Shown piece by piece: positions 17,798 to 27,966 of a DNA stretch of 64,000 nt. The notes beneath the pieces are model-generated. The model did not search any database, had not been told where the DNA came from, and was given only the letters and a program-made list of their open reading frames with translations. The stretch's first letter is position 1; the number at the start of each line of letters is the position of its first letter. Location: assembly GCF_016756495.1 (NCBI RefSeq), contig NZ_AP023243.1:6142501-6206500 (forward strand), read 5' to 3'. Both the position numbers and the translations under genes were made by a program. This DNA is from Mesorhizobium sp. 113-3-3. Its GTDB lineage: Bacteria; Pseudomonadota; Alphaproteobacteria; Rhizobiales; Rhizobiaceae.

Positions 17798-18352
17798 GAA
17801 CCTCGGCGGCGGCTCCCGAGACCGGGGGGATGCATATGTGTACCCCTTCCTCTTCGGCAACGGGAATGATCTCGCCCCGCATCGGGCCGAAGATTCCGTC
17901 GCTGCGAGCCATTCGGCAGAATTTCTCGAGATGAGTGTTTTCAGTCTTCGATCAGGTTCAGTTTCCTGCGCCGCGGGGCTGTGATGACTGCTGTTTTCAA
18001 TCTTTCCCAGATCAAGAACGTGCTCTCCGGCATCGATGTCGTGAGCGAAATGGAGACGGCATTCGATCTCTATTCAAAGGGTTTGGCAGTCGTTCCGCGG
18101 ACTGCGCAGACCTTTGCTCTCGATCAAAGAATGCCCGGTTCGTTCTGCTAGGCTTTTGAACCAATTGAAGGGAGCCCTACGGCAAGGAGTGTTCGCGGCG
18201 AGGTCGACTATGGTTCAGCGAGATGCGTGGCTCAGTGCCGCCTCCTCTGAGTCTTCTGTCGAATTGACAGTGCACTGATTGAAGTCAGACCCTGGCACGA
18301 CACCGGCGATAGTGCAGGAATTAAAGGAAAGAGTCCGGTTTGGGAGGATAGC
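17798..18352. other. Low-coding interval with a gene relic
   Basis: About 555 bp between lysR and the GAF/Fis regulator. It holds the N-terminal relic of an ornithine cyclodeaminase gene (17984-18151) and a CTGTC-GAATT-GACAG palindrome at 18256-18270 upstream of the regulator. Nothing else recognisable was found. Confidence 0.55.
17984..18151 (+). pseudogene. Ornithine cyclodeaminase/mu-crystallin family, N-terminal fragment
   Basis: A 55-codon reading from ATG 17984 to TAG 18151 resembles the first ~45 residues of ornithine cyclodeaminase-family proteins (NVLSGIDVVSEMETAFDLYS then GLAVVP), after which the sequence diverges and stops. Full-length members have about 310-330 residues, so most of the gene is missing. 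No ribosome site is evident. It is probably the leftover of an amino-acid catabolic gene once linked to the neighbouring operon. Confidence 0.6.
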
Positions 18353-19321
18353 ATGGGCGGAAACCTATCCGGTCATCATGCCGATCGCATTCAGGCCGCC
18401 ATCGCTTCGGATGCAGCGGCGAAGTCAGCACTGGTCGCATCTTGGCGGCGGTCTTCAAACTTGCATCGGCTCAACCCGGCCGACTGTAGTTCCCCACGCT
18501 ACCTCACCGAGACCGAACTGGGACAGGCCCGACAGCGCGTCGAGTTGCTCGTCCGGGTTGCCCAATCGAGTCTCGACCGTCTCTATCTTGCTGTAGGCGG
18601 CGTCGGATGCTGTGTCCTGCTCGCCGATCGTGACGGTGTGCCGGTAGAACGGCGCGGCGCGCCTGTGGATGACGAGACGTTTCATTCCTGGGGCTTGTGG
18701 ACGGGCTCCGTCTGGAACGAAGAAAGCCAAGGCACCAACGGGATCGGCACCTGTCTGGTCGAACGGCGCGCGCTGACAATCCACCGCGACCAGCATTTTC
18801 ATACACGCAACACGGGGCTTAGTTGCACAACCGCTCCAATCTACGATCACCAGGGAGAGCTGGTAGCTGCGCTTGACGTGTCTTCCTGCCGGGCCGACCT
18901 GACCGAGGCCTTCGCCAATCTCATTTCGGTTGCCGTGGTCGACGCGGCGCGTCGGATCGAGGCGGAAAACTTCAAAATGGCGTTCCCGAAGGCGCGCATT
19001 CTGCTGGCGCCGGTGACTGACAAAGGTTCCGGCGCGCTGATCGCCGTCGGCGCCGATGACCTTGTGGTCGGCGCGACACGTTCGGCCCGGCTGGCGCTTG
19101 GCATCACGCAACAGTGTCTCGACAAGCCGATGCCCGCGACCGATCTACTCGGCTGGGGCGAAACCGGCCCGGAAATCCTCGCCGAGGCAGAGCGCGGGAT
19201 GCTGCAGCGTGCGCTGGCGCGAGCGGGCGGCAATGTCTCGGCGGCTGCCCAGGCGCTTGGCATCAGCCGCGCGACGCTTCACCGGAAGCTCAACCGCCTG
19301 GATGTCCACCGGCCTCACTGA
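18353..19321 (+). CDS. GAF-domain regulator with Fis-type helix-turn-helix (AcoR-like, lacking the AAA+ domain)
   Basis: 322 residues. An N-terminal GAF region (about 60-200, with GTNGIGTCLVE and an HRDQHF segment typical of AcoR) is joined to a C-terminal Fis-type HTH (GGNVSAAAQALGISRATLHRKL, ~288-310). The central sigma-54-activating AAA+ domain with GAFTGA found in AcoR is absent, so it must work without sigma-54 activation or together with another activator. GGGAGGATAGC precedes the ATG. The aldehyde dehydrogenase gene lies 144 bp downstream, with palindromes in the gap, and is the likely target. Confidence 0.8.
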   Translation: MGGNLSGHHADRIQAAIASDAAAKSALVASWRRSSNLHRLNPADCSSPRYLTETELGQARQRVELLVRVAQSSLDRLYLAVGGVGCCVLLADRDGVPVERRGAPVDDETFHSWGLWTGSVWNEESQGTNGIGTCLVERRALTIHRDQHFHTRNTGLSCTTAPIYDHQGELVAALDVSSCRADLTEAFANLISVAVVDAARRIEAENFKMAFPKARILLAPVTDKGSGALIAVGADDLVVGATRSARLALGITQQCLDKPMPATDLLGWGETGPEILAEAERGMLQRALARAGGNVSAAAQALGISRATLHRKLNRLDVHRPH

Positions 19322-19340
19322 CCTTCGACCTCCAGCATGA

Positions 19341-19446
19341 GTGTCGCAATTCTGCGACACATACTTGTCGCCCACGGTCCTCGGCACGGTGACTTGGTGG
19401 CGGAAATCGCAAAATCTCCTTTCCGAAACGTCGCATCCCGCGACGT
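19341..19446. promoter_or_regulatory. Two palindromes upstream of the aldehyde dehydrogenase gene
   Basis: GTGTCGCA-ATTC-TGCGACAC (19341-19360) is a perfect 8-4-8 inverted repeat, and ACGTCGC-ATCCC-GCGACGT (19428-19446) a 7-5-7 repeat sharing the GTCGC/GCGAC core. Both lie between the Fis-type regulator and the aldehyde dehydrogenase start. Fis-type HTH dimers bind such inverted repeats, so these are candidate operators. The second lies 20 bp before the start codon, where it could also act as a repressor site. Confidence 0.55.
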
Positions 19447-19465
19447 CCGTTTGGGAGGAAGACAC

Positions 19466-20983
<1,518 letters not shown>

Positions 20984-21000
20984 TCAGCTTCCTGTCGGCA

Positions 21001-21026
21001 GGCACGGCCCCGCGAGGGGCCGTGCC
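21001..21026 (+). terminator. Hairpin after the aldehyde dehydrogenase gene
   Basis: Perfect 11-bp arms GGCACGGCCCC / GGGGCCGTGCC around a GCGA loop, starting 17 bp after the stop codon. No T run follows, so it may be a weak or Rho-assisted terminator. Confidence 0.5.
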
Positions 21027-21436
21027 CAAGCCCTCGACGCCGCTCGCGCTCAACAGGCGGGTCCATTATGCCCACCGAAACGCGGAGTGGAATTTGCCGA
21101 AAGTGCAAGCGTCATAACAAACTCGGCAGCGCGATCATCCAACGCGGCCGTTGATGTCCCGATCGTGGGCCACAGCGCGCGCCAGATGATGCAGCAACCG
21201 GGTCCGCATAGCTCCGGTGGGATCATCGATCCCTGGCACCGTGTATCCTCGGCCAACGAGGAGCGGGATCGATCCGCGCTGGCATCTCACGACATCAAAT
21301 CAACTACGCTTGCGTCATGCCCTGGCAGATCCCTCCCAGGGACAACCGATCTGACAGCCAGTTGTCAGCTTCGCTATGGGATATTGCGTTCGAAACCACC
21401 TTCCGGACTCTCGGCTCAACGTGGAATTGGACACCT
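21027..21436. other. Intergenic region before the FMN-binding gene
   Basis: About 410 bp with no recognisable gene. It should contain the promoter of the flavin module, perhaps a target of the response regulator encoded at 25906-26571, but no direct-repeat operator was identified by eye. Confidence 0.35.
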
Positions 21437-22282
21437 ATGAAACAGATTGCCTTATCGCTCTTTGTGCTCGCATCTTCAGGCGCCTACGTCTGGGATCAGG
21501 CGGGCAAGGGTCCTGCCGCCGACATGATCGACGCAGCAGGTGCCGCCAACGCTGCGGAAGACAGGGACAGCGTGTTGCAGCCAGTCGATCCGGCGCCTGC
21601 TCCGGCGGGTGCCATTGCGCCACCCGCCCTGCCGGCTTCTGCGATTGAAGAGCAGGGCCTGCGGCTCGAGCCGCCGGCAAGCCGACCAGCCGCGGCCGGC
21701 AGCGAAACCACCACCGCGATCGCCCAAGAGAAGCAAGCGGCAAAGCCGGTCGCCGCTGAGAAGCAGCCGCTTGCGGTCAGTCAGCCTCAGCTTTCGAAGG
21801 CACCCGCCCCACCGCCGAAACAGACGCCGACCCAATTCATCGCCGATGCCGCGCCCCAGGCAGCATCCTTCGCCATCACCCCGGCGGTCTACATACCCAT
21901 TCCCCAGCCGAGGCCGAGTTATCCGCAGGCATCCGCCCACGTCATCAAGGCCGGCATGAAGCTCTCCGTGAATCCCAGCACAAAGCCGGCTGGTCACGGC
22001 TTTGCCGACGGGACCTACACCGGCCCCGTCACCGATGCATACTACGGCCTCCTCCAGATCCAGGCGTCCATCCAGGGCGGCCGTCTCACATCCCTCAAAA
22101 TCCTGAAATACCCGAATGACCGCCGGACCTCGATCAACATCAACAGGCAGGCGCTGCCGATGCTGCGCGATGAGGCGATCAGCGCGCAAAGCGCCAACGT
22201 CGACATCATTTCGGGCGCGACACTGACCAGCAGGGCGTTCATCCAGTCGCTTGGCGGCGCGTTGAAAAAAGCATCGTCCTGA
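21437..22282 (+). CDS. Secreted/membrane-anchored FMN-binding-domain protein (covalent flavin carrier)
   Basis: 281 residues. An N-terminal hydrophobic segment (signal or anchor) is followed by a long Ala/Pro/Gln-rich linker (~25-185) and a C-terminal FMN_bind domain (~190-281) that ends with SGATLTS near residues 259-265. That is the consensus at which ApbE attaches FMN to a Thr through phosphodiester linkage, as in NqrC/RnfG. The linker would let the flavin domain reach across the periplasm. The next genes encode ApbE and a membrane NqrB/reductase fusion, forming an electron relay. The start at 21437 is the last ATG before the hydrophobic segment. Confidence 0.82.
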   Translation: MKQIALSLFVLASSGAYVWDQAGKGPAADMIDAAGAANAAEDRDSVLQPVDPAPAPAGAIAPPALPASAIEEQGLRLEPPASRPAAAGSETTTAIAQEKQAAKPVAAEKQPLAVSQPQLSKAPAPPPKQTPTQFIADAAPQAASFAITPAVYIPIPQPRPSYPQASAHVIKAGMKLSVNPSTKPAGHGFADGTYTGPVTDAYYGLLQIQASIQGGRLTSLKILKYPNDRRTSININRQALPMLRDEAISAQSANVDIISGATLTSRAFIQSLGGALKKASS

Positions 22283-22285
22283 TCC

Positions 22286-23053
22286 ATGCGCGAGACCAGG
22301 ATATTGATGGGGATGCCCATCACTGTCGACATCGGTGGCCCCACGGGCGCGGCACTTGTCGACACCGTCTTCGACTATTTCGGGCAGATCGACCAACGCT
22401 TCAGCACCTACAAGAGCGACAGCGAGATTTCGGCCATCAACCGTGGCGACCTTCCGGTCCGCGACTGGAGCGGCGGAATGATGGAAGTGATGGCTCTCGC
22501 CGAACATACCAAAAGTCAGACCGGTGGATATTTTGACATCCGTAAGCCCGACGGTTCGCTGGATCCGTCCGGCATCGTCAAGGGCTGGGCCATCCGCAAC
22601 GCAGCCGAGATCGTCCAGCGGGCCGGCGTTGGCGATTTCTTCATCGAGGCCGGTGGCGATATCCAGTCCCGTGGCAAGAACGCTTCTGGCCTCGACTGGA
22701 GCGTCGGCATCCGCAATCCCTTCAAAGCCGATGAGATCATCAAGATCGTCTATCCGCGAGGACACGGCGTCGCCACCTCCGGCACCTACGTGCGCGGGCA
22801 GCACATCTACATTCCACCTGGGATTGGCGATTACGTTTCGCCTGGGATTGGCGATCCGGTCACCGAGATCGTCAGCCTGACCGTCATCGGGTCGGATGTG
22901 TTGGAAGCCGACCGTTTCGCCACTGCCGCCTTCGCCATGGGCCGGGAAGGCATTCTGTTTCTCGAGCAGGCGCCTGGCCTCGAAGGTTACGTCGTCGACC
23001 GAAACGGTCGAGCGACGCCAACGAGCGGCTTCGGAGCTTTCTGCCAGCCATGA
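22286..23053 (+). CDS. apbE: FAD:protein FMN transferase (ApbE)
   Basis: 255 residues. ApbE transfers FMN from FAD to a Thr in the target motif seen in the preceding protein. Motifs present: MGMPITVDI, DPSGIVKGWAI, FIEAGGDIQ and a C-terminal ADRFATAAFAMG that carries the Mg-binding Asp. No lipoprotein signal is seen, so the protein may act in the cytoplasm or be exported by another route; a further N-terminal signal could not be found in frame. It begins 3 bp after the FMN-binding gene. A 24-bp internal tandem duplication (22817-22855) adds eight residues, PGIGD repeated. Confidence 0.88.
   Translation: MRETRILMGMPITVDIGGPTGAALVDTVFDYFGQIDQRFSTYKSDSEISAINRGDLPVRDWSGGMMEVMALAEHTKSQTGGYFDIRKPDGSLDPSGIVKGWAIRNAAEIVQRAGVGDFFIEAGGDIQSRGKNASGLDWSVGIRNPFKADEIIKIVYPRGHGVATSGTYVRGQHIYIPPGIGDYVSPGIGDPVTEIVSLTVIGSDVLEADRFATAAFAMGREGILFLEQAPGLEGYVVDRNGRATPTSGFGAFCQP
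22817..22855 (+). repeat. 24-bp tandem duplication inside apbE
   Basis: CCTGGGATTGGCGAT occurs at 22817-22831 and again at 22841-22855, exactly 24 bp apart and in frame. The encoded protein reads PGIGDYVS then PGIGDPVT. It looks like a recent replication-slippage event that keeps the frame. Confidence 0.75.
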
Positions 23054-24561
23054 TCAAGACCGTCGACCGGCTTCTCGACCATCAGACCATGTACCGGCTG
23101 GTCCTCTACTACCTGATCGCCCTGCTGGGCTCGGCTCTCGTGCTCGATTTCTTCCAACTGTTGCCGCATGACCCTATCGCCCTCGCCTTCTCGACGGGAT
23201 TGATCTTGGCCGTCTGCTGGATCACCAACAGGGTTTTTGCCGCCTTCTTCAAGGTTCCCGCCAACAACGAGTCGGTCTACATCACCGCCCTCATCCTGGC
23301 GCTCATTCTCGATCCGGTGGCCACCACGGACGTAAAGGGGATATGCGCGGTGGTGTTCGCCTGCGTCTGGGCGATTTCATCCAAATTCATTCTCGCCATC
23401 GGAGGGAAGCACCTGTTCAATCCCGCCGCTCTGGGCGTGGCACTGACCGCGCTGCTTCTCGACCAGCCGGCCAGCTGGTGGGTCGGAGGTAATTTGCAAC
23501 TACTCCCAGTCGTGCTTGCCGGAGGCCTCCTGATCATGCGCAAGCTGCGGCGGCTCGATCTGGTCGCCACCTTCGTCGCTGTCGCGCTTGCGACAATCCT
23601 GGCGACCACCGACCCGTCGCAATACGCCTTCGCGCTGCAGGAGACGGTGGGCTCGTCGCCGCTGCTGTTCTTCGCCTTCGTGATGCTGACCGAGCCGTTG
23701 ACAGCGCCGACGACGCGCTGGCCGCGCCTCGCCTTCGCCGCCATCGTCGGCTTCTTGTTCGCGCCCAACATCCATATCGGCTCGTTCTATTTCACGCCGG
23801 AGCTGGCGCTCCTGGCGGGCAATCTTTTCGCCTACGCCGTGAGCCCGAAGGGGCGCCTTGTGCTAACGCTCGAGCGCATCGAGCAATCGGCGGCCGACAG
23901 TTATGACTTCATCTTCAGGTCGCCGCGAAAGCTTGCCTTCCAGGCCGGCCAGTATCTTGAATGGACGCTCGGTCTCGACCGCTCGGACAATCGCGGCAAT
24001 CGTCGCTATTTCACCGTCGCATCGGCGCCAACGGAGCAATCCATACGACTTGGCGTCAAGTTCTATCCGCAATCGAGCGCCTTCAAGCAGGCGCTGGGCA
24101 CGATGAAGCCGGGTAGCACGATCCACGCCTCTCAGCTCGCCGGCGACTTCACCCTGCCGGCCGATCCTGAAGCCAAGATCGCCTTCCTGGCCGGCGGTAT
24201 CGGCATCACGCCATTCCGCTCGATGCTGCAGTATCTCATCGACAGTCATGAAAGACGGCCGATCGTCGTTCTCTACGGAGCCGAGACCCAGCAGGACATT
24301 GCCTATCGCGATGTGCTCGGCGCGGCGAGACGGGAACTGGGCATCAAGACAGTCTTTGCCGTGGCCAGGGGCGCCGAACGCGGCCAGTATCCCGGCTATA
24401 TCGACCAGCGGCTGGTGCGCCTCGCCATCCCAGACTACCTGGAGCGGACCTTCTACATTTCCGGGCCTCAGGCCATGGTCAAGGCAACGCGCGACAAGCT
24501 GCTGGCCATGGGCGTTCGCCGTTCGAAGATAAAGGTCGACTATTTCCCGGGCTTTGCCTGA
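23050..24561 (+). CDS. NqrB/RnfD-like membrane domain fused to a ferredoxin-NAD(P)H reductase domain
   Basis: 503 residues. The first ~270 form an NqrB/RnfD-type membrane domain (NPAALGVAL, MLTEPLTAPTT). The rest is an FNR-type flavoprotein module: RRYFTVASAP binds FAD and FLAGGIGITPFRS binds NAD(P)H. RnfD/NqrB normally carry their own SGAT flavinylation site in the membrane part; none is seen here. The protein can take electrons from NAD(P)H in the cytoplasm and pass them through the membrane to the periplasmic FMN carrier. ATGA overlap with apbE shows tight coupling. Its end is 1 bp from the convergent kinase gene. Confidence 0.85.
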   Translation: MIKTVDRLLDHQTMYRLVLYYLIALLGSALVLDFFQLLPHDPIALAFSTGLILAVCWITNRVFAAFFKVPANNESVYITALILALILDPVATTDVKGICAVVFACVWAISSKFILAIGGKHLFNPAALGVALTALLLDQPASWWVGGNLQLLPVVLAGGLLIMRKLRRLDLVATFVAVALATILATTDPSQYAFALQETVGSSPLLFFAFVMLTEPLTAPTTRWPRLAFAAIVGFLFAPNIHIGSFYFTPELALLAGNLFAYAVSPKGRLVLTLERIEQSAADSYDFIFRSPRKLAFQAGQYLEWTLGLDRSDNRGNRRYFTVASAPTEQSIRLGVKFYPQSSAFKQALGTMKPGSTIHASQLAGDFTLPADPEAKIAFLAGGIGITPFRSMLQYLIDSHERRPIVVLYGAETQQDIAYRDVLGAARRELGIKTVFAVARGAERGQYPGYIDQRLVRLAIPDYLERTFYISGPQAMVKATRDKLLAMGVRRSKIKVDYFPGFA

Positions 24562-24562
24562 G

Positions 24563-25906
24563 TCAGCCGTGGCGGGGCAAGGCTATGGTCACCACCAGGC
24601 CTGGATCGGCGTTGGTCATGGTCAGGCGTCCGCCATAGGCTTCGACAATGTCCGAGACGATCGCCAGGCCCAGCCCGCTGCTGCCGCCCTTGCTGTCCAA
24701 CTGCACACCGCGCGACAAAGCGGATTCGCGATCCGCATCGGGAATGCCAGGGCCGTCGTCAGCGACGGCGATGGACACCTCGCTGCCGCTCGCCCACGCA
24801 TTGACCTGGACCGAGGATCTTGCGAAGCGCGCGGCGTTCTCGACCAGATTGCCCAGCATCTCCGACAAATCACCCTCGTCGATCGGCGCCAGGAGATCCT
24901 CCTTGACGTCGATCAGGAATGCGAGCTGCTTGCCGCCGGGCGTGCGCTTGATGACGGCGATCACGCCGGCAGCGGCTTCCCTGACCCGGCACGATGCCTT
25001 GCCGGAAACGCCGGGCGCCAGACGGGCGCGAGCGAGTTCGCGCTCGACATGACGCCGGATCGCTCCGGCGCTCTTCTCGATCTCGTCGGCCAGCTCGGTT
25101 TCGCCCTTCGCGCGCAAGGCACGGATATCGGTGGACAAGACCTGCAGCGGCGTCTTGAGGCCGTGCGCCAGGTCGGTGGCGCGCGAGCGGGCGCGCGCAA
25201 GGGCTTTCTGCTGCGCATCGAGGAGGCGGTTGATTTCGTCGGCAAGCGGCTGCACCTCGCTCGGCGCCGTCACATCCAATCGTGCCGCCCGCTGCGCGAT
25301 GACGTTTCGAACGGCGACCCTCAGGCTTTCCAGCGGCGCCAGGCCAACGGTGATCTGAATGAAGAATGCCACCATGAGGGATGCCGCAAGCACGACGAGC
25401 GCCGGCACGAGATCGCGGACATATTCGTGCACCGAGAGTTCGACGGTGCGATGGTCTTCCGCGACGATGGCGCTAAAAGACCGGCCGTCGGCATCGGTTA
25501 TGGTGCGCACGACGGCTACGGTGAGTTCGCCACCCGGCCCTTTGAGCTCCTCGATCTTTCTCATTCCGCCGTTTGCCGCTCGGTCGGGCAATGCAAGCGT
25601 TGCGTCCCATAGTGAACGCGAGCGTACCAGGCTACGGCTAGCCCGATCTTCCACCTGCCAGTAGTGACCGGACAGCGGAATGGTGAAGCGCGTGTCGTTC
25701 AGGTCCGGTGCAACCGAAAGCCGACCGTCAGCCGCAAAGCTGGTCGCGCCGATCAGTTCGTTGAGATCGACGGTCAGTTCACTGACCATACGCCGCTCAA
25801 CGTTCAGTTCGAACAGGTAGCGTAACCCGAATCCAGCGATGGCAAGGGCGACAACGATCGACAGGGTTGCGGCCAGCCAGAGTCTGAAGCGGATCGAATT
25901 GCCCAT
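24563..25906 (-). CDS. Two-component sensor histidine kinase
   Basis: 447-residue membrane kinase: TM1 near residues 10-30, a periplasmic region of ~140 residues, TM2 near 175-195, a HAMP-like linker, a HisKA domain with the phospho-acceptor in DLAHGLKTPLQ, and an ATPase domain (NLVENAARFA, DDGPGIP, SGLGLAI). It resembles PhoQ-type kinases. The TGATG overlap with the response regulator gene shows co-translation. The periplasmic domain may sense redox state or cations linked to the neighbouring PepSY and flavin proteins; ligand unknown. Confidence 0.88.
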   Translation of the reverse strand: MGNSIRFRLWLAATLSIVVALAIAGFGLRYLFELNVERRMVSELTVDLNELIGATSFAADGRLSVAPDLNDTRFTIPLSGHYWQVEDRASRSLVRSRSLWDATLALPDRAANGGMRKIEELKGPGGELTVAVVRTITDADGRSFSAIVAEDHRTVELSVHEYVRDLVPALVVLAASLMVAFFIQITVGLAPLESLRVAVRNVIAQRAARLDVTAPSEVQPLADEINRLLDAQQKALARARSRATDLAHGLKTPLQVLSTDIRALRAKGETELADEIEKSAGAIRRHVERELARARLAPGVSGKASCRVREAAAGVIAVIKRTPGGKQLAFLIDVKEDLLAPIDEGDLSEMLGNLVENAARFARSSVQVNAWASGSEVSIAVADDGPGIPDADRESALSRGVQLDSKGGSSGLGLAIVSDIVEAYGGRLTMTNADPGLVVTIALPRHG

Positions 25907-26571
25907 CAGGACGGTCCGTCGGGCACGAAATAGCCAAATCCACGCCGTGTCTCGATGACATCGTTGCCGAGCTTGCGGCGCAGGCGTCCGACGATGACCT
26001 CGATTGCGTTCGGATCGCGGTCATTTCCGGAATCATACAAATGCTCGGCAAGCTCGGTCGGCGCCACCACGCGCCCGGCATGATGCATCAGGAACGCCAT
26101 CAGCCGGTATTCCAGCGGCGACAGCGCGACGGGAACGCCGCGCAGCGAAATGCGCATCTGGCGCGTGTCGAGAAGCAGCGGTCCGGATTTCAGCACCGGT
26201 GCCGCCTGGCCGGTCGAACGGCGAAGGATCGCGCGCAGCCGCGCCAGCAGTTCGTCCATTTCGAACGGCTTGGGCAGGTAATCGTCGGCGCCGGCGTTGA
26301 TGCCTTCGACGCGCTCGGTCCAGAGGCCCCGCGCCGTCAGGATCAAAACGGGAAAGCGGCGCGTGTTCGCCCGCCAGCGCTTCAGCACCGTCAGGCCATC
26401 GAGTTTCGGCAAGCCGAGATCCAGGATCGCCGCGTCGTAATTCTCGACATCACCAGCGAACCAGGCGGCTTCTCCGTCGCGCACCGTATCGACCGCCATT
26501 CCCGCGGCCTTGAGCACCTCGGTGATGTCGCGTGCGATGCGCGGCTCGTCTTCGGCAAGGAGTATCTTCAT
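25906..26571 (-). CDS. OmpR/PhoP-family response regulator
   Basis: 221 residues with an N-terminal receiver (phosphorylation site Asp51 in AILDLGLP, Lys in LPKPFE) and a C-terminal winged-helix DNA-binding domain ending EVIVGRLRRKLG then TRRGFGY. The ATG at 26571 overlaps the stop of the PepSY gene (TGATG); a TTG one codon upstream is less likely. Paired with the kinase that follows. Likely targets are this operon and the convergent flavin module. Confidence 0.9.
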   Translation of the reverse strand: MKILLAEDEPRIARDITEVLKAAGMAVDTVRDGEAAWFAGDVENYDAAILDLGLPKLDGLTVLKRWRANTRRFPVLILTARGLWTERVEGINAGADDYLPKPFEMDELLARLRAILRRSTGQAAPVLKSGPLLLDTRQMRISLRGVPVALSPLEYRLMAFLMHHAGRVVAPTELAEHLYDSGNDRDPNAIEVIVGRLRRKLGNDVIETRRGFGYFVPDGPS

Positions 26572-26897
26572 CAATCGCCGCCCCTGCCGCGCATCAGCAC
26601 TCCGGCGCCGGCGTCCACGTCAACGATCCTGCGGCGTCCGTCAGGGGCAACGACCTGGAACCGATAGACCCACCTGTTGCCCAACCGAATAAAATCGACC
26701 GCCACGATGTCGCCGGGAGCATCGGCATGAACCACGCCCAGGATGTTTGCCAAGCCTCTTATTTCACCACGCTCGTAGAGGTCCCGCGCCCGATCGTGAT
26801 CGCCGTCACCATCCTCGTCCGCGCGGGCGTGGAGCGGTCGAAGCAGAACAAGCCCGACCAGGCTTGCCGTCGCCAAACGTTTCAATATCGGTTTCAT
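26571..26897 (-). CDS. Small periplasmic PepSY-domain protein
   Basis: 108 residues: signal peptide (MKPILKRLATASLVGL..HARA), an Asp/His-rich patch (DEDGDGDHD) that could bind metal, then a PepSY fold (DLYERGEIRGLANIL and a closing beta region around RIVDVDAGAGVL). PepSY proteins often accompany PhoP/PhoQ-like systems and reductive membrane proteins, and may tune the sensor. The start at 26897 is picked because it begins the signal peptide; upstream sequence in frame has no such character. Confidence 0.78.
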   Translation of the reverse strand: MKPILKRLATASLVGLVLLRPLHARADEDGDGDHDRARDLYERGEIRGLANILGVVHADAPGDIVAVDFIRLGNRWVYRFQVVAPDGRRRIVDVDAGAGVLMRGRGGD

Positions 26898-27021
26898 CCA
26901 AGGGCCATACGGCAGTCCTTGTGTTTCGCTCCGGCGCCTCATCGGGCCAGCCTCCGGGTTCCGAAACACTCCAAAGAGCATCGGGGCTACCCACATTTGA
27001 CTGAAATAGTCTGAACCGCGA

Positions 27022-27564
27022 TCAAGAGCCACTTGTCCCCGGCAGCATTCGCTTGAGAACGTCGTCCCTGCGGACATAATGATGCCACAGCGCAGCCGCC
27101 GCGTGCAGTCCAGCAAGGATAAGGATCAGATTGGCGCAGAGGCTGTGCAGTTCCCTTATGGTTCGGGCCGTTGCGCTGTCCGCGGACACCGGAGCCGGGA
27201 TGGTGAAGAGGCCGAAGAAACTCAAGGCGTCGCCCCTGTACCAGGTGAGCAGAATGCCAAGAACCGGTATAGCGACAAGCAGCGCGTAAAGCATGAGATG
27301 TGCGATCTTAGCCACCCATCTTTCCAGCTCTGACATTTCCTGCGGTAGCCCCGGCGTTCCCAGCGTGAGCCGCAGGCCGACGCGCATCACAACCAGCGCA
27401 AAAAGCAGCAGCCCAAACGAGACGTGAAACCACCAGACGAACGCGCGACCGGGGCTGGCGCGGGGGAAGATATCGGCGAGATAAGTCAGGACGTAAAGGC
27501 CGATGACCAGTACAAACACGACCCAATGAATGGCTTTCTGGGAGCTGGTATAGCTAAGGTTCAT
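27022..27564 (-). CDS. Cytochrome b561-family membrane protein
   Basis: 180-residue four-TM diheme b-type cytochrome of the bacterial CybB type. Likely heme-ligating His residues are in KAIHW, WWFHVSFG, LHSLC and AGLHAAAALWHHY. It can exchange electrons between the quinone pool and periplasmic partners. As first gene of an operon with PepSY and the two-component system, facing the NqrB-like/FMN module, it may be a second electron entry or exit point of the same periplasmic redox chain. Confidence 0.86.
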   Translation of the reverse strand: MNLSYTSSQKAIHWVVFVLVIGLYVLTYLADIFPRASPGRAFVWWFHVSFGLLLFALVVMRVGLRLTLGTPGLPQEMSELERWVAKIAHLMLYALLVAIPVLGILLTWYRGDALSFFGLFTIPAPVSADSATARTIRELHSLCANLILILAGLHAAAALWHHYVRRDDVLKRMLPGTSGS

Positions 27565-27966
27565 TGGAACATTCCAGTTCAGGCAAATCTTTACGCGGCA
27601 GCGATCTTGTCAGAGCCCTCGGGCGGACAGCTGGCGTATCGTGGTTGCGAAGACACCTTTGAGGACCAACGGCATGTGATAATTTCATTTGTCGACCACG
27701 CTTTCGGATAGCCAATCCTAGCAGCGTGGCGAACACTTGGCTCATCGAACCTGTCAGGACGCTGACAATCGTAGAGCCGGAATGCTTCAGCTACGGAATC
27801 AACGATCGGCGCGGGGGATGGCTTTGCGGCAATCAGGCAAGCCTCTGCGTCCAGTTCGGGCAGCATCGAAACAGGGACCTCGGCTCCCTTCGGTTGTCCG
27901 CAGTGCAATTCAGTTCACCCTGTTTGTCGGTCGGATGAAGTCTGCCCGGTCCGCCGTCCGAGCACC
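27565..27966. other. Intergenic region between cytochrome b561 and the denitrification island
   Basis: About 400 bp between divergent transcription units. Short readings on either strand have no family resemblance. It should contain the cytochrome b561 promoter, which was not recognised. Confidence 0.35.

Noticed and set aside
18293..18310. Sigma-54 promoter-like TGGCAC with GG-N10-GC before the GAF/Fis regulator
   Set aside because: The -12 element lacks TTGC, and the regulator itself has no AAA+ domain; match considered accidental.
19337..19465. N-terminal extension of the aldehyde dehydrogenase
   Set aside because: The extension crosses the palindrome region, has no homology, and the ATG at 19466 has a strong ribosome site.
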